Positions 7,665-16,547 of a DNA stretch of 64,000 nt are shown here, in pieces. Position 1 is the stretch's first letter. Every line of letters starts with the position of its first letter. The stretch lies in the NCBI RefSeq assembly GCF_003312425.1, contig NZ_QNUX01000003.1, forward strand, positions 1-64,000, read 5' to 3'. The notes beneath the pieces were generated by a model. It did no database searches, was not told the DNA's origin, and worked only from the letters and a program-made list of their open reading frames with translations. The stretch comes from Flavobacterium psychrolimnae (GTDB taxonomy: Bacteria; Bacteroidota; Bacteroidia; Flavobacteriales; Flavobacteriaceae). The position numbers and the translations under genes were made by a program.

Positions 7665-8657
7665 ATGACACAATTCCCCGTTACAACCTCAACAATTTCA
7701 GCCACAGCATTAGGGCAATTTATTTCAAAACAATACAATCTGAACAAAAACTGTACGTGTCAATTGTTTCGAACAGGGATAAATCACACCTATTTTATTA
7801 CGGACAACGAAACAAAATATGTATTGCGGGTTTACTTTTACAACTGGCGTTCTAAATCCCAAATCGAGGAAGAAATCAAGCTGTTGCTTCTCCTAAAAGA
7901 AAACAATATCAGTATCTCTTTTCCTATTGCAGACAAAAAAGGCGAATTCATACAAGATATAAACGCACCGGAAGGAATGCGTCACGCCGTACTTTTCTCC
8001 TTTGCCGAAGGAGAAAAAATACGATTCATGAATGCTGCGACTTGTTTCTCTATTGGTTCGCTCTTGGCAAAAATCCATACAATAACTGCCAACAAAAGTA
8101 TTGAGCGTATCAATTATGATGCGAAAACTTTGGTTCAATTGCCATATGAATATGCAAAAAGCCATTTTTCTGAGTCAATAGCGGAAATGCAATTCGTGAA
8201 AAAGCAAAGTGAAAAAATAAGCAAAAACTTTGAAGAAATAGACTTCAAAAAGGTCACAAAAGGAATTGTTCATTTGGATATTTGGTATGACAATATGAAC
8301 GTTACAGACCAAAACGAAGCAACCATTTTTGATTTTGATTTTTGTGGTAACGGCCTGTTGATTTTTGATGTTGCTTATTTCTGCAAACAACTATTCCATA
8401 TTGAAGTCAATAAAGACGAATACGAACTAAAAGTTCAAAGTTTTTTAAGTGGATATCAAAACATAAGAACACTCTCTGAAGAAGAAATAAAAATGATTCC
8501 TGCTGCCGGAGCCGCCATTTGGATTTTTTATCTTGGCGTACAATCGCAACGATTTGATTGGTCCAATATATTTCTGACTGAAAACTACCTAAAAATGTAT
8601 ATCGGAAAAATGAAATCTTGGATTGACTATAATGATTCGAAAGAAATCAACCAATAA
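7665..8657 (+). CDS. APH-family phosphotransferase
   Basis: A 330-residue cytosolic protein with the aminoglycoside phosphotransferase/choline kinase fold. The catalytic loop is HLDIWYDN (family HxDxxxxN, with Asp as catalytic base) and the metal-binding motif is FDFDFCGNG. The N-terminal part (about 20-90) carries the nucleotide-binding lobe with YVLRVYFYNWRS. Its substrate cannot be read from the sequence. Homoserine kinase-type and sugar- or aminoglycoside-type members share these motifs. Nothing in the context points to antibiotic resistance. It has its own promoter. Confidence 0.8.
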   Translation: MTQFPVTTSTISATALGQFISKQYNLNKNCTCQLFRTGINHTYFITDNETKYVLRVYFYNWRSKSQIEEEIKLLLLLKENNISISFPIADKKGEFIQDINAPEGMRHAVLFSFAEGEKIRFMNAATCFSIGSLLAKIHTITANKSIERINYDAKTLVQLPYEYAKSHFSESIAEMQFVKKQSEKISKNFEEIDFKKVTKGIVHLDIWYDNMNVTDQNEATIFDFDFCGNGLLIFDVAYFCKQLFHIEVNKDEYELKVQSFLSGYQNIRTLSEEEIKMIPAAGAAIWIFYLGVQSQRFDWSNIFLTENYLKMYIGKMKSWIDYNDSKEINQ

Positions 8658-8765
8658 CTCGAATCTATACAATATTCCTAATCCAAAAATAAATATTATT
8701 TTAGCCACAAAAATCTAACGAAAACTAGGGACGTTATACAACACAGCAATAATTAAACGAAATAG

Positions 8766-9137
8766 ATGACAAAGTATTTTAAATATCTCCTTTCTCTCTT
8801 TCTGGCTTTTGGCTTGATGGTGAATGATGGTACTTTAGATGCTCAGTCACATTCAGCAGATTATTATCAATTCTCTAGCGTAATTCTCAGAAGAGAATCG
8901 AACTACAAGGATTCGAAATTATATGCTTTCAATACGATAAATTCGGCTGAAAAAACTACATACCTATTTCAGTTAGCCTTTCTACAATTTCAAGATAGTT
9001 ACAGTCTTCAAATTCCGGTTCTTCTAAAATTACAAACGCTGCTTTATCAAAAAGTAAGCTTATTTGCAATGCAACACATCTTCATAAATGAGATGATTAC
9101 TTCCCGGAATTCCTATAAAAATTTATACACAGCCTAG
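8766..9137 (+). CDS. Small secreted protein of unknown function
   Basis: A 123-residue frame with a convincing signal peptide (YLLSLFLAFGLMVN, cleavage near LDAQ). The remainder is rich in Ser, Tyr, Leu and Gln with no motif that I recognise. The frame is isolated, between the APH-family gene and a smaller orphan on the same strand. It may be a real lineage-specific exported protein; the signal peptide is the main support. Confidence 0.5.
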   Translation: MTKYFKYLLSLFLAFGLMVNDGTLDAQSHSADYYQFSSVILRRESNYKDSKLYAFNTINSAEKTTYLFQLAFLQFQDSYSLQIPVLLKLQTLLYQKVSLFAMQHIFINEMITSRNSYKNLYTA

Positions 9138-9213
9138 AAATTTCTTTCTACGCATTTATGCAATTCCCTGCATAAGGATGATACCAAATGTCTAATCATT
9201 TATCATTTACAAA

Positions 9214-9393
9214 ATGTATAAACACAACAACAAAGCACGTTTAGAGCAATCTAAACGCCCTATTCATTGGGCAAAAAGAAAAATTATGTTGATTATTACC
9301 GCCTTTATGATAGGAATGTCAAACGGAATGAATGTGGGAGATCATACGATTCACGGAAATCAAAACCACACGGAACAACATAAAAAAGATTGA
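9214..9393 (+). CDS. Putative 59-residue single-span membrane protein
   Basis: ATG at 9214 opens a 59-codon frame ending in TGA. The product has a basic N terminus (KRPIHWAKRK), one hydrophobic segment (IMLIITAFMIGM) and a polar His- and Asn-rich tail (HGNQNHTEQHKKD). This arrangement, with positive charges before a membrane helix, is more ordered than chance. There is no known family. The downstream 190 bases to the MOSC gene hold no further gene. Confidence 0.45.
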   Translation: MYKHNNKARLEQSKRPIHWAKRKIMLIITAFMIGMSNGMNVGDHTIHGNQNHTEQHKKD

Positions 9394-9585
9394 TTTGATT
9401 GTTCCGAAACACATTGCGCAACGCTAATGATTTGAAGTTTTTTTTTAAAGTAGAATAGTATTAAAAGATGGGTTACTCTGCGTAGTTTCCCGACTTTTTA
9501 GCTATTTCAATAAGCAACAAATTTGAGTAATAAATCGGAAAATTTAGCAGGGGATTACACCACATTCTCGAAGCAAAAACGAAAT

Positions 9586-10404
9586 TTAAATAGAACTCAA
9601 AACATCAATAGTATCACCAACAGCAACAAGACCAGTTCCAGAACCTATCAAGTTTTGTCCAAACAACACGCTATTCCCTACTGTCCTATATTTTGCCAAA
9701 GTCAGCAAAGGATCTTTTCCTGAGGTCTTGCCTTTTTCTTGGTCTATTGTTGTCATGACACATCTTCCGCAAGGTTTCACTCCAAAAAAAGTCAATTCAC
9801 CTATTGTAAATTCTTTCCAAGATTCTTCTTCATAAGCTTCGCCGCCAGTAAAAACAAAATTAGGTCGGAACCGATTCATCGGCAGTGCTTCCTTCAAACG
9901 GGAATTCAAATCATCCAATGACGATTGACCAATCAACAAAAAAGGATAGCCATCCGAAAAAGAATTAATATCAGACTCGGTAACTGCATATTCAGCCTCC
10001 ACTTTTCGGTGACTTTCTTCGGGCATGTAAACTAAACGAGCCGAAAAACCCAATAATCGGGAAAACCAATCTGAAACAACCGAATCTACTTCATACGCTT
10101 GAATGGAATCCTCCCAAACCGTCACATCAATTTTAGTTTCGGCTTCCGAAAAAGATTGTTCCAACGGAAATTGTATCGTTTCTAATTGCACCCGATGTGT
10201 AATCTTCAGAAAATCCCCTGTAATTGCAGGTTGAAAAAGAGCTAATTCCGGATGTTCCCTTTGCGATAGAAACGTTCCGTTTTCATCAATCAAAAGCCAA
10301 CGGCGGTCGTGCTCCAAGCCTCGATCGGTCACATGAGCTTCTTGCAATTTAATTCCACCTAATGATTTTACAGGATAAATCCAGATTTCTGAAAGTTGTA
10401 ACAT
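9586..10404 (-). CDS. MOSC domain-containing protein
   Basis: A 272-residue protein with an N-terminal MOSC beta-barrel (LSEIWIYPVKSLGGI, then GLEHDRRWLLID) and a C-terminal MOSC domain carrying the conserved Cys in GVKPCGRCVMTTID. The family, which includes YcbX and mARC, binds molybdenum cofactor and reduces N-hydroxylated compounds. No iron-sulfur domain is attached, unlike YcbX of enterobacteria, so its redox partner is unknown. It is a single gene, with the inverted repeat at 10481-10604 upstream. Confidence 0.9.
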   Translation of the reverse strand: MLQLSEIWIYPVKSLGGIKLQEAHVTDRGLEHDRRWLLIDENGTFLSQREHPELALFQPAITGDFLKITHRVQLETIQFPLEQSFSEAETKIDVTVWEDSIQAYEVDSVVSDWFSRLLGFSARLVYMPEESHRKVEAEYAVTESDINSFSDGYPFLLIGQSSLDDLNSRLKEALPMNRFRPNFVFTGGEAYEEESWKEFTIGELTFFGVKPCGRCVMTTIDQEKGKTSGKDPLLTLAKYRTVGNSVLFGQNLIGSGTGLVAVGDTIDVLSSI

Positions 10405-10480
10405 AGCACTATATTTTTCTCAAAATTACAAAAACAAAGTATTCTACCTGTAGTGTCTAATTCAGTTTGTTTAATTTTTT

Positions 10481-10604
10481 AACCACATAGAAACATAGAT
10501 TTTACAATTTTGAAAAGCGTTTCACTTTTTTAGAGAAAACTATAGCTATGTGAACCCAATAATTGGACTATACGACTCTTTTTTTTCTATATTTCTATGT
10601 GGTT
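10481..10604. repeat. Inverted repeat with ACCACATAGAAACATAGA arms
   Basis: Arm AACCACATAGAAACATAGA (10481-10499) and its inverse at 10586-10604 match at 18 of 19 positions. A partial third copy, CTATGTGAACC, lies between them. The element fills the gap between the divergent MOSC gene promoter region and the end of the multicopper oxidase gene. I recall the same arm as a common Flavobacterium intergenic repeat. No protein is encoded. Confidence 0.65.
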
Positions 10605-10670
10605 CAATTTTTTTATTTAAGATTATTTGAAACTTTTATTAACTACACCCAACGGTTAGTATTCCGTTTT

Positions 10671-13361
10671 TTAATAATTCAAACTCAATCCAAAACCCAT
10701 TCCCATATCACTGTCGTAATGCGTAGTAATTCCAAAATTTCTTTTGACGATATACCGCAATCCCGCCATGTATTCGTTATCCGTATTCCACATTAAATTC
10801 ATACGCAATCTTTTGGAAACCGGAATATCCATGCGTTCAAATTGCAACCTGAAATTCCCGTCGGTGTACACTTCGGCTTGTGCTTTAATGAGCATTGGCA
10901 ACGTATATTCGACTCCGGCACTGAAAACGGCACGATTGTCTTTGGTATTGGTTTGGCCAAAAAGATTCTCTTCCATTTCTCCCATTTCCATTTTTCGATA
11001 CCTCCAGTCAAAACCAATGAACGGCATCAGCCATTGCATTTTCCCGATGTATCGTCCAATGTGCGTTTCGGTTTCATAACCGTGATGTTTGGTGTAGCCC
11101 AAACGCCATTCGGTACCAATGCTCCAACGTGTGTTTTGAATCATCAACATTCCATCGTTTCCATTGGTGGCAAAATCATTTTCGGCCATCACATGAAAAG
11201 CTCTGTCATCAGCGAATAATTTGCGTTGCGCTAATTTTGGATTTGGAATCAAAGGATTTGGCTCTTGATTTTCATAACTAAAAACCCTGCCCATTCCCGC
11301 CATCATGTGATAGAGAATGTGACAATGAAAAAACCAATCCCCTTTAACATTTGCATTAAACTCAATCGTATCGGTTTCCATCGGCATAATATCGATGATA
11401 TTTTTTAGTGGCGCGTATTCTTCTTTTCCGTTCAATACTCTAAAATCGTGTCCGTGCAAATGCATCGGGTGACGCATCATGGAACCGTTGAAGAGTACAA
11501 TTCGGACATTTTCGCCTTTTTTAATTAGAATTTTATCCGTTTCCGAAACTACTTTATTGTCCAGACTCCAAACATAGCGATTCATGTTTCCTGACAATTC
11601 AAAACGCAATTCTTTTACTGGTGCGTCTTTTGGAAGCGTTGTTTTAGTTGGTGATTTTAGCATCGCATAATTCAAGGTCGTGATTTCTGAAAGTTCATTA
11701 CTGTTATAATCAGCTTCGGTCATTTTCATACCTTCTTTTTTTGGAGAAGAGTCATCCATTTTCATTTTTCCCATGTCATGCGAAGAATGATCCATTTCAC
11801 CTTCTTTTTGAGCTTCACCTTTGATTGTTGCAGGACCAGTAATCTCTGGATACATCACCACGTTCATGTCCATTTGATTCAGTGACATTTTCATACCCAT
11901 ATCATCTAAATCACCATTCATTTTCATCATCCCGTTCATCATTTTCATACCTTCAAAATACTTTAATTTAGGCAAAGGCGCAATCAATTGCTTGATTCCA
12001 TCTCCCAAATACAATGATGCGGATTTAGTTCTATCTTCCGAAGTGACTAAAAATTCAAACGCTGTTTTGTCCGCAGGAATCTTCACAACAACATCATACG
12101 TTTCAGAAACAGCAACAATTAATCGGTCGACTTCAACAGGTTCCACATCATTTCCGTCACTGGCAACAACGGTAATTTTTCCTCCGGCATAATTCAACCA
12201 AAAATAAGTAGAAGCACCACCATTGGAAATTCTCAAACGTACTTTATCTCCAGCCTTAAACTTCCTCACCCCCGACTCCTCTCCAAAGGAAAGGGGAGAA
12301 GAAACTCCATCTATTTTACTTTCATTTTTCCCGTTGATCAGGAATTTATTATAATATACATCACTGACGTCCATAGCGTTCATTCGCTTCCATTCGTTCG
12401 CAACTTTTGTCTTGAAATGTCCCGCTTTTATAGCCTCAGAATAGCTTTGCGTGGTTCCTTTTTGAATCGCAAACCAGTCTGTCGCATTGTGTAACATCCG
12501 ATGTACATTTTCCGGTTTCAAATCGGTCCATTCGCTTAGAATTATTGGAACGGTTGGTAAATCATCAATTCCTGCTCTAAACGTTGGGTCTTCGTTTCTT
12601 TTATTCATCACAAAAGAACCGTACATCCCAATTTGCTCCTGTAAACCCGTATGACTGTGGTACCAGTGCGTTCCGTGTTGAATAATTGGAAACGTATATT
12701 TATGCGTAGTTTTCGGCTTGATGGGCATTTGAGTCAAATTAGGCACGCCGTCTTCTTTATTTGGCAAAAACAATCCGTGCCAGTGCAACGAAGTATCTTC
12801 ATTTAATTCGTTATGCACATAAATTTCGGCAATATCGCCTTCGGTAAACGTAAGTGTTGGCATCGGAATTTGTCCGTTTACGGCAATCGCTCTTTTGGGC
12901 GTATCACCAAAAGTGACAATCGTATCCCGAACATACAAATCATACCGAACAGTTCTGGGCGGGGTATTTTTAACTATTCTTTTAGCAGGCTCTGCTTTGA
13001 GTTTACTGTTATCTGCGGGAACATTTGTATGATTTTGATCCAAATCATCACTTGTTGCTTTAGTGTTAATATCGGTTGCTTTTGCAGGCACTGCTTTTTT
13101 TACAACTGCTTTTGGCGCTTGCTTTTTTGGAACAGATTTTTTTACCGATTTTGCTTTTTCCTTAATCAAATCCATACCACATTTGAGGCATTTTCCTGGT
13201 TTATTGGCATGAATCTCAGGATGCATTGGACAGGTATAAGTTGTAGGCTGGGTCTGAAGAATCTCTAATTTTTTAGAAATACTTCTATCATTCTTATTTT
13301 CCGCTCGCACAAAAGGTGAAATAAGAGTCAGGAATACGATTAATAATATGGTACTTTTCAT
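10671..13361 (-). CDS. Multicopper oxidase (CopA type) fused to CopB-like barrel
   Basis: An 896-residue exported protein. Order: signal peptide (1-20); metal-binding motif CPMHPE at Cys44 with CLKCGMDL; a low-complexity Lys/Ala linker; three cupredoxin domains with copper ligands LHWHG (about 193), HWYHSH, HPMHLHGHDF and HCHILYHMMAGM (about 680); a Met/His-rich insert at about 470-555; then a tail (about 698-896) of amphipathic strands such as WRLGYTKHHGYETETHIGRY that resembles CopB. By family, CopA-type oxidases oxidise periplasmic Cu(I), and CopB is an outer-membrane copper protein. Both functions appear here in one chain. Residues about 352-366 derive from a repeat sequence. It is the last gene of the copper cluster, 8 bases after the ATPase gene. 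Confidence 0.88.
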   Translation of the reverse strand: MKSTILLIVFLTLISPFVRAENKNDRSISKKLEILQTQPTTYTCPMHPEIHANKPGKCLKCGMDLIKEKAKSVKKSVPKKQAPKAVVKKAVPAKATDINTKATSDDLDQNHTNVPADNSKLKAEPAKRIVKNTPPRTVRYDLYVRDTIVTFGDTPKRAIAVNGQIPMPTLTFTEGDIAEIYVHNELNEDTSLHWHGLFLPNKEDGVPNLTQMPIKPKTTHKYTFPIIQHGTHWYHSHTGLQEQIGMYGSFVMNKRNEDPTFRAGIDDLPTVPIILSEWTDLKPENVHRMLHNATDWFAIQKGTTQSYSEAIKAGHFKTKVANEWKRMNAMDVSDVYYNKFLINGKNESKIDGVSSPLSFGEESGVRKFKAGDKVRLRISNGGASTYFWLNYAGGKITVVASDGNDVEPVEVDRLIVAVSETYDVVVKIPADKTAFEFLVTSEDRTKSASLYLGDGIKQLIAPLPKLKYFEGMKMMNGMMKMNGDLDDMGMKMSLNQMDMNVVMYPEITGPATIKGEAQKEGEMDHSSHDMGKMKMDDSSPKKEGMKMTEADYNSNELSEITTLNYAMLKSPTKTTLPKDAPVKELRFELSGNMNRYVWSLDNKVVSETDKILIKKGENVRIVLFNGSMMRHPMHLHGHDFRVLNGKEEYAPLKNIIDIMPMETDTIEFNANVKGDWFFHCHILYHMMAGMGRVFSYENQEPNPLIPNPKLAQRKLFADDRAFHVMAENDFATNGNDGMLMIQNTRWSIGTEWRLGYTKHHGYETETHIGRYIGKMQWLMPFIGFDWRYRKMEMGEMEENLFGQTNTKDNRAVFSAGVEYTLPMLIKAQAEVYTDGNFRLQFERMDIPVSKRLRMNLMWNTDNEYMAGLRYIVKRNFGITTHYDSDMGMGFGLSLNY
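12264..12304. repeat. Palindromic repeat inserted in the oxidase coding sequence
   Basis: On the plus strand: a block CCTCACCCCCGACTCCTCTC, then CAAAGGAAAGGGGAG. It is GC-rich and partly palindromic (CTCCTCTCC against GGAAAGGGGAG), quite unlike the surrounding AT-rich gene. In the oxidase frame it encodes SSPLSFGEESGVR, between SKIDG and KAGDKVRL. I recall this DNA as a repeat common in Bacteroidota intergenic regions. Here it lies in frame and keeps the gene open. Confidence 0.7.
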
Positions 13362-13369
13362 GTTTTTAT

Positions 13370-15913
13370 TTAAAATTTTAAATTCCTCAATCGCAACGCA
13401 TTTGCAATTACAGAAACGGAGCTGAAACTCATTGCCAAAGCCGCAATCATTGGCGAAAGCAAAACGCCAAAAAACGGATACAAAACGCCCGCTGCAATTG
13501 GAATTCCCAACACATTATAGAAAAAGGCAAAGAATAAATTTTGCTTGATATTTTTCATCACCGCATGACTTAAGTTTTTCGCTTTGACAATGCCTTGTAA
13601 ATCGCCTTTCACTAACGTTATTTTAGCACTTTCAATAGCCACATCCGTTCCGGTTCCCATCGCAATGCCAATATCGGCTTGCGCCAAAGCCGGAGCATCG
13701 TTGATTCCGTCGCCTGCCATCGCTACAATTTTTCCTTCAGATTGTAGCCGTTTAATTTCCTTGAGCTTGTCTTCAGGCAAACAACTCGCTTTAAACGAAC
13801 TTAAATTCAATTGTGTCGCCACTGCTTTTGCCGTATTTTCGTTATCGCCCGTTAGCATGATTACCTCAACTCCCTGACGCATCAGTTCTTTTATCGCATC
13901 GACACTTGTTGCTTTTATGGCGTCAGTGATTGATACAAATCCAATAGCAATTCCGTTAACTGAAATATAAGAAACTGTTTTCCCTAATTTCTGTTCGACT
14001 GTAATTTGATTTTCTAATTCCGCCGAAACTGTTGCATTAACTTGCTCCATCAATTTTTTATTTCCTAGCGCCACTTTTTTATTCGACACCGTACCAATAA
14101 CTCCTTTTCCAGAAACCGCTTCAAAATCCTTGACTTCGATTAATTCAACTTTTTTCGCTTTCGCAAAATTGACTACGGCTTGCGCCAAAGGATGTTCGCT
14201 GTATTGATTCAAGGAAGCGATGTTTTGCAACAAAGAATCTTCGTCATTATTTAAGGAGAATACTTTTTCAACAGAAGGTTTTCCTTCGGTGATTGTTCCT
14301 GTTTTATCTGTAATCAGAACATTTACTTTGTTCATATTTTCCAGTGCTTCCGCATTTTTTATCAAAACTCCAGATTGTGCTCCTTTCCCAACGCCAACCA
14401 TCACTGACATGGGTGTGGCTAATCCCAAAGCGCACGGACAAGCAATAATCAATACGGCAATCGCATTAATAAATCCGTAAACCAGTGCGGGTTCCGGTCC
14501 GAATTTTGCCCAAACAAAAAAGGTAACTACAGAAACAATTACCACTATCGGTACAAAATATTTAGCAATTCTATCCGCTAATTTTTGGATTGGTGCTCTG
14601 GAACGACTGGCGTCATTTACCATTTGCACAATTTGTGAAAGCAAAGTTTCCGAACCTACTTTCTCCGCAATCATCACAAAGGATTTATTTCCGTTTATGG
14701 TTCCTGCTATAACGGAATCATCTGTTTTTTTATCAACAGGAATAGGTTCTCCTGAAATCATCGATTCATCAATCGTACTTTCTCCATTGGTAATTTTTCC
14801 ATCCACAGGAATTTTATCTCCCGGTTTTACACGCAACAAATCTCCCTTTTTGATGTCGTGAATTGAAATCACTTTATCAGCTCCTTCGATAATCAAAGTG
14901 GCTTCGGTTGGTGCTAATTTTAATAATTCTTTAATCGCTCCACTAGTTCTACTGTGTGCTCTAGCTTCTAACAATTGACCTAATAAAACCAAAGTCAATA
15001 TCACCGTTGTCGCTTCAAAATAAAGATGAACGACTCCATTATGTGTTTTAAATTCGTCCGGGAAAATAGTAGGAAAAAATAACCCAACCAAACTAAACAG
15101 AAAAGCTACTCCAGAACCAATTCCGATAAGGGTAAACATATTGAGATTCCAAGTAATAATGGATTTCCAAGCACGCTCAAAAAACATCCAACACGCATAA
15201 AAAACGACAGGAAGTGACAAAATCAGTTGCACCCAATTCCATTTTGAAGCATCCATAATTTTCATTAATGGATTATTCGGAATCATATCTGACATGGCAA
15301 TGATGAAAATAGGAACCGTAAAAATTACAGCGATTTTCATTTTATGCACCAAGTCATCATAAACCTTATTTTCTTCGCTGTCGGTTGGTTCCATTGGCAC
15401 TAAATCCATTCCGCAAATGGGACAAGAACCAGGACCTTCTTGGATAACTTCAGGATGCATGGGACAAGTGTACATTGTCTTACTATTTGCTATCGCTACT
15501 TCTTTAACCAAATCCATTCCGCAAACGGGACAGTCTCCAGGTTTATCATACACCTTTTCACCTTCACAGTGCATAGGACAATAGTATTTACCTTGCGCAG
15601 TAGCGGGTAAAATTACGATTGGTTTCTCTTGATTTTTATTCGAACTGCAACATGACTTCTCGATTGGTTTTTCAGTAGTTCCAAGAGAATCTCCTCCATT
15701 ATTCATTGCAATTGTGTAGTTTCCGGCTGTAGTTAAAGCCTCTTGTAATTGAGTAGTTTGGATATGTGTATCCATTGTTATTGTAGCTCTTGGCGGATCC
15801 AAAGTAACTGTTGCTTGAATTCCATCAATAGCATTTAATGTTTTTTCCACTTTGGAACGACAACCGTCGCAAGACATTCCTGTGATTGTATAGGTATGTT
15901 TCATAATACTCAA
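13370..15913 (-). CDS. copA: Copper-translocating P1B-type ATPase
   Basis: An inner-membrane pump that exports Cu(I) from the cytoplasm using ATP. The N-terminal HMA domain has MSCDGC (Cys15, Cys18). Two CPMH-type metal-binding motifs follow, YYCPMHCEG with CPVCGMDL (about 108) and CPMHPEV with CPICGMDL. The core has the membrane metal site CPC (492-494), the phosphorylation site DKTGT (Asp536), TGDN and the hinge GDGINDAPALAQAD. The total of 847 residues is longer than plain CopA because of the added motifs. Start at 15913, though the Met three residues later is equally possible. It could also accept Ag(I). Confidence 0.93.
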   Translation of the reverse strand: MSIMKHTYTITGMSCDGCRSKVEKTLNAIDGIQATVTLDPPRATITMDTHIQTTQLQEALTTAGNYTIAMNNGGDSLGTTEKPIEKSCCSSNKNQEKPIVILPATAQGKYYCPMHCEGEKVYDKPGDCPVCGMDLVKEVAIANSKTMYTCPMHPEVIQEGPGSCPICGMDLVPMEPTDSEENKVYDDLVHKMKIAVIFTVPIFIIAMSDMIPNNPLMKIMDASKWNWVQLILSLPVVFYACWMFFERAWKSIITWNLNMFTLIGIGSGVAFLFSLVGLFFPTIFPDEFKTHNGVVHLYFEATTVILTLVLLGQLLEARAHSRTSGAIKELLKLAPTEATLIIEGADKVISIHDIKKGDLLRVKPGDKIPVDGKITNGESTIDESMISGEPIPVDKKTDDSVIAGTINGNKSFVMIAEKVGSETLLSQIVQMVNDASRSRAPIQKLADRIAKYFVPIVVIVSVVTFFVWAKFGPEPALVYGFINAIAVLIIACPCALGLATPMSVMVGVGKGAQSGVLIKNAEALENMNKVNVLITDKTGTITEGKPSVEKVFSLNNDEDSLLQNIASLNQYSEHPLAQAVVNFAKAKKVELIEVKDFEAVSGKGVIGTVSNKKVALGNKKLMEQVNATVSAELENQITVEQKLGKTVSYISVNGIAIGFVSITDAIKATSVDAIKELMRQGVEVIMLTGDNENTAKAVATQLNLSSFKASCLPEDKLKEIKRLQSEGKIVAMAGDGINDAPALAQADIGIAMGTGTDVAIESAKITLVKGDLQGIVKAKNLSHAVMKNIKQNLFFAFFYNVLGIPIAAGVLYPFFGVLLSPMIAALAMSFSSVSVIANALRLRNLKF

Positions 15914-15984
15914 ATTTTGATACCACGAATTTCCGACTATACCGTCATTCCCTTATTACACAATTTTGGAAAAGGTTTGCGTGA

Positions 15985-16545
15985 TTACAAATCATCGATT
16001 TGCTTTCTCGTTTTTACTTTCAATCGCTTAAAATAAGTAGGCGTAAATCCAGTAGTTTTTTTGAACTGATTGCTCAAATGTGCCACATTGCTATACTGAA
16101 GCTGAATGGCGATTTCGCTCAAAGTCAACTCATCATATGTCAATAACTCCTTAACTCTTTCTATCTTTTGAGCAATAAAATAATGCTCAATTGTAATTCC
16201 TTCTATCTCCGAAAATAAATTGCTCAAAGCACTATAATCCTGTGCTAAATCATTTGCTAAATAATCCGATAAATTGCTGTTTAACACATTATTTTTATTG
16301 TAAACCAAATCAATTAGCACTGTTTTTATTCTTTCTATGGTAATGTTTTTTTTATCATCGATTAAATCAAAACCCAAAGAACGTATGCTTTTGAGCAAAT
16401 CCCTCTTTTGAGTTTCGGTACATTCCGTTTCTAATTCGACTTCTCCAAGCGTAATTGAAATGGCATGAAGTCCGAGTTTTTCTAGCTCAGACTTCACTGC
16501 CATTAAACATCGGTCACACACCATGTTTTTAATGTAGAGTTTCAT
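15985..16545 (-). CDS. AraC-type regulator with N-terminal HMA-like domain
   Basis: A 186-residue protein. Residues about 1-65 resemble an HMA metal-binding domain with the CxxC in NMVCDRC. Residues about 95-180 are an AraC/XylS double helix-turn-helix (LTLSEIAIQLQYSNVAHLSNQFKKTTGFTP region). The arrangement suggests a one-component sensor that binds copper or a related ion in the cytosol and controls the cluster. It starts 3 bases after the upstream DUF3347 gene ends, so it is co-transcribed with the genes it may regulate. The regulatory role is inferred. Confidence 0.82.
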   Translation of the reverse strand: MKLYIKNMVCDRCLMAVKSELEKLGLHAISITLGEVELETECTETQKRDLLKSIRSLGFDLIDDKKNITIERIKTVLIDLVYNKNNVLNSNLSDYLANDLAQDYSALSNLFSEIEGITIEHYFIAQKIERVKELLTYDELTLSEIAIQLQYSNVAHLSNQFKKTTGFTPTYFKRLKVKTRKQIDDL

Positions 16546-16547
16546 GA

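Noticed and set aside
7665..8657. Aminoglycoside resistance gene
   Set aside because: Only the general kinase fold is seen. The family has many substrates and there is no mobile resistance context.
10744..11219. Plus-strand frames within the multicopper oxidase gene
   Set aside because: They are antisense to strongly conserved barrel and oxidase sequence and show no protein-like composition.
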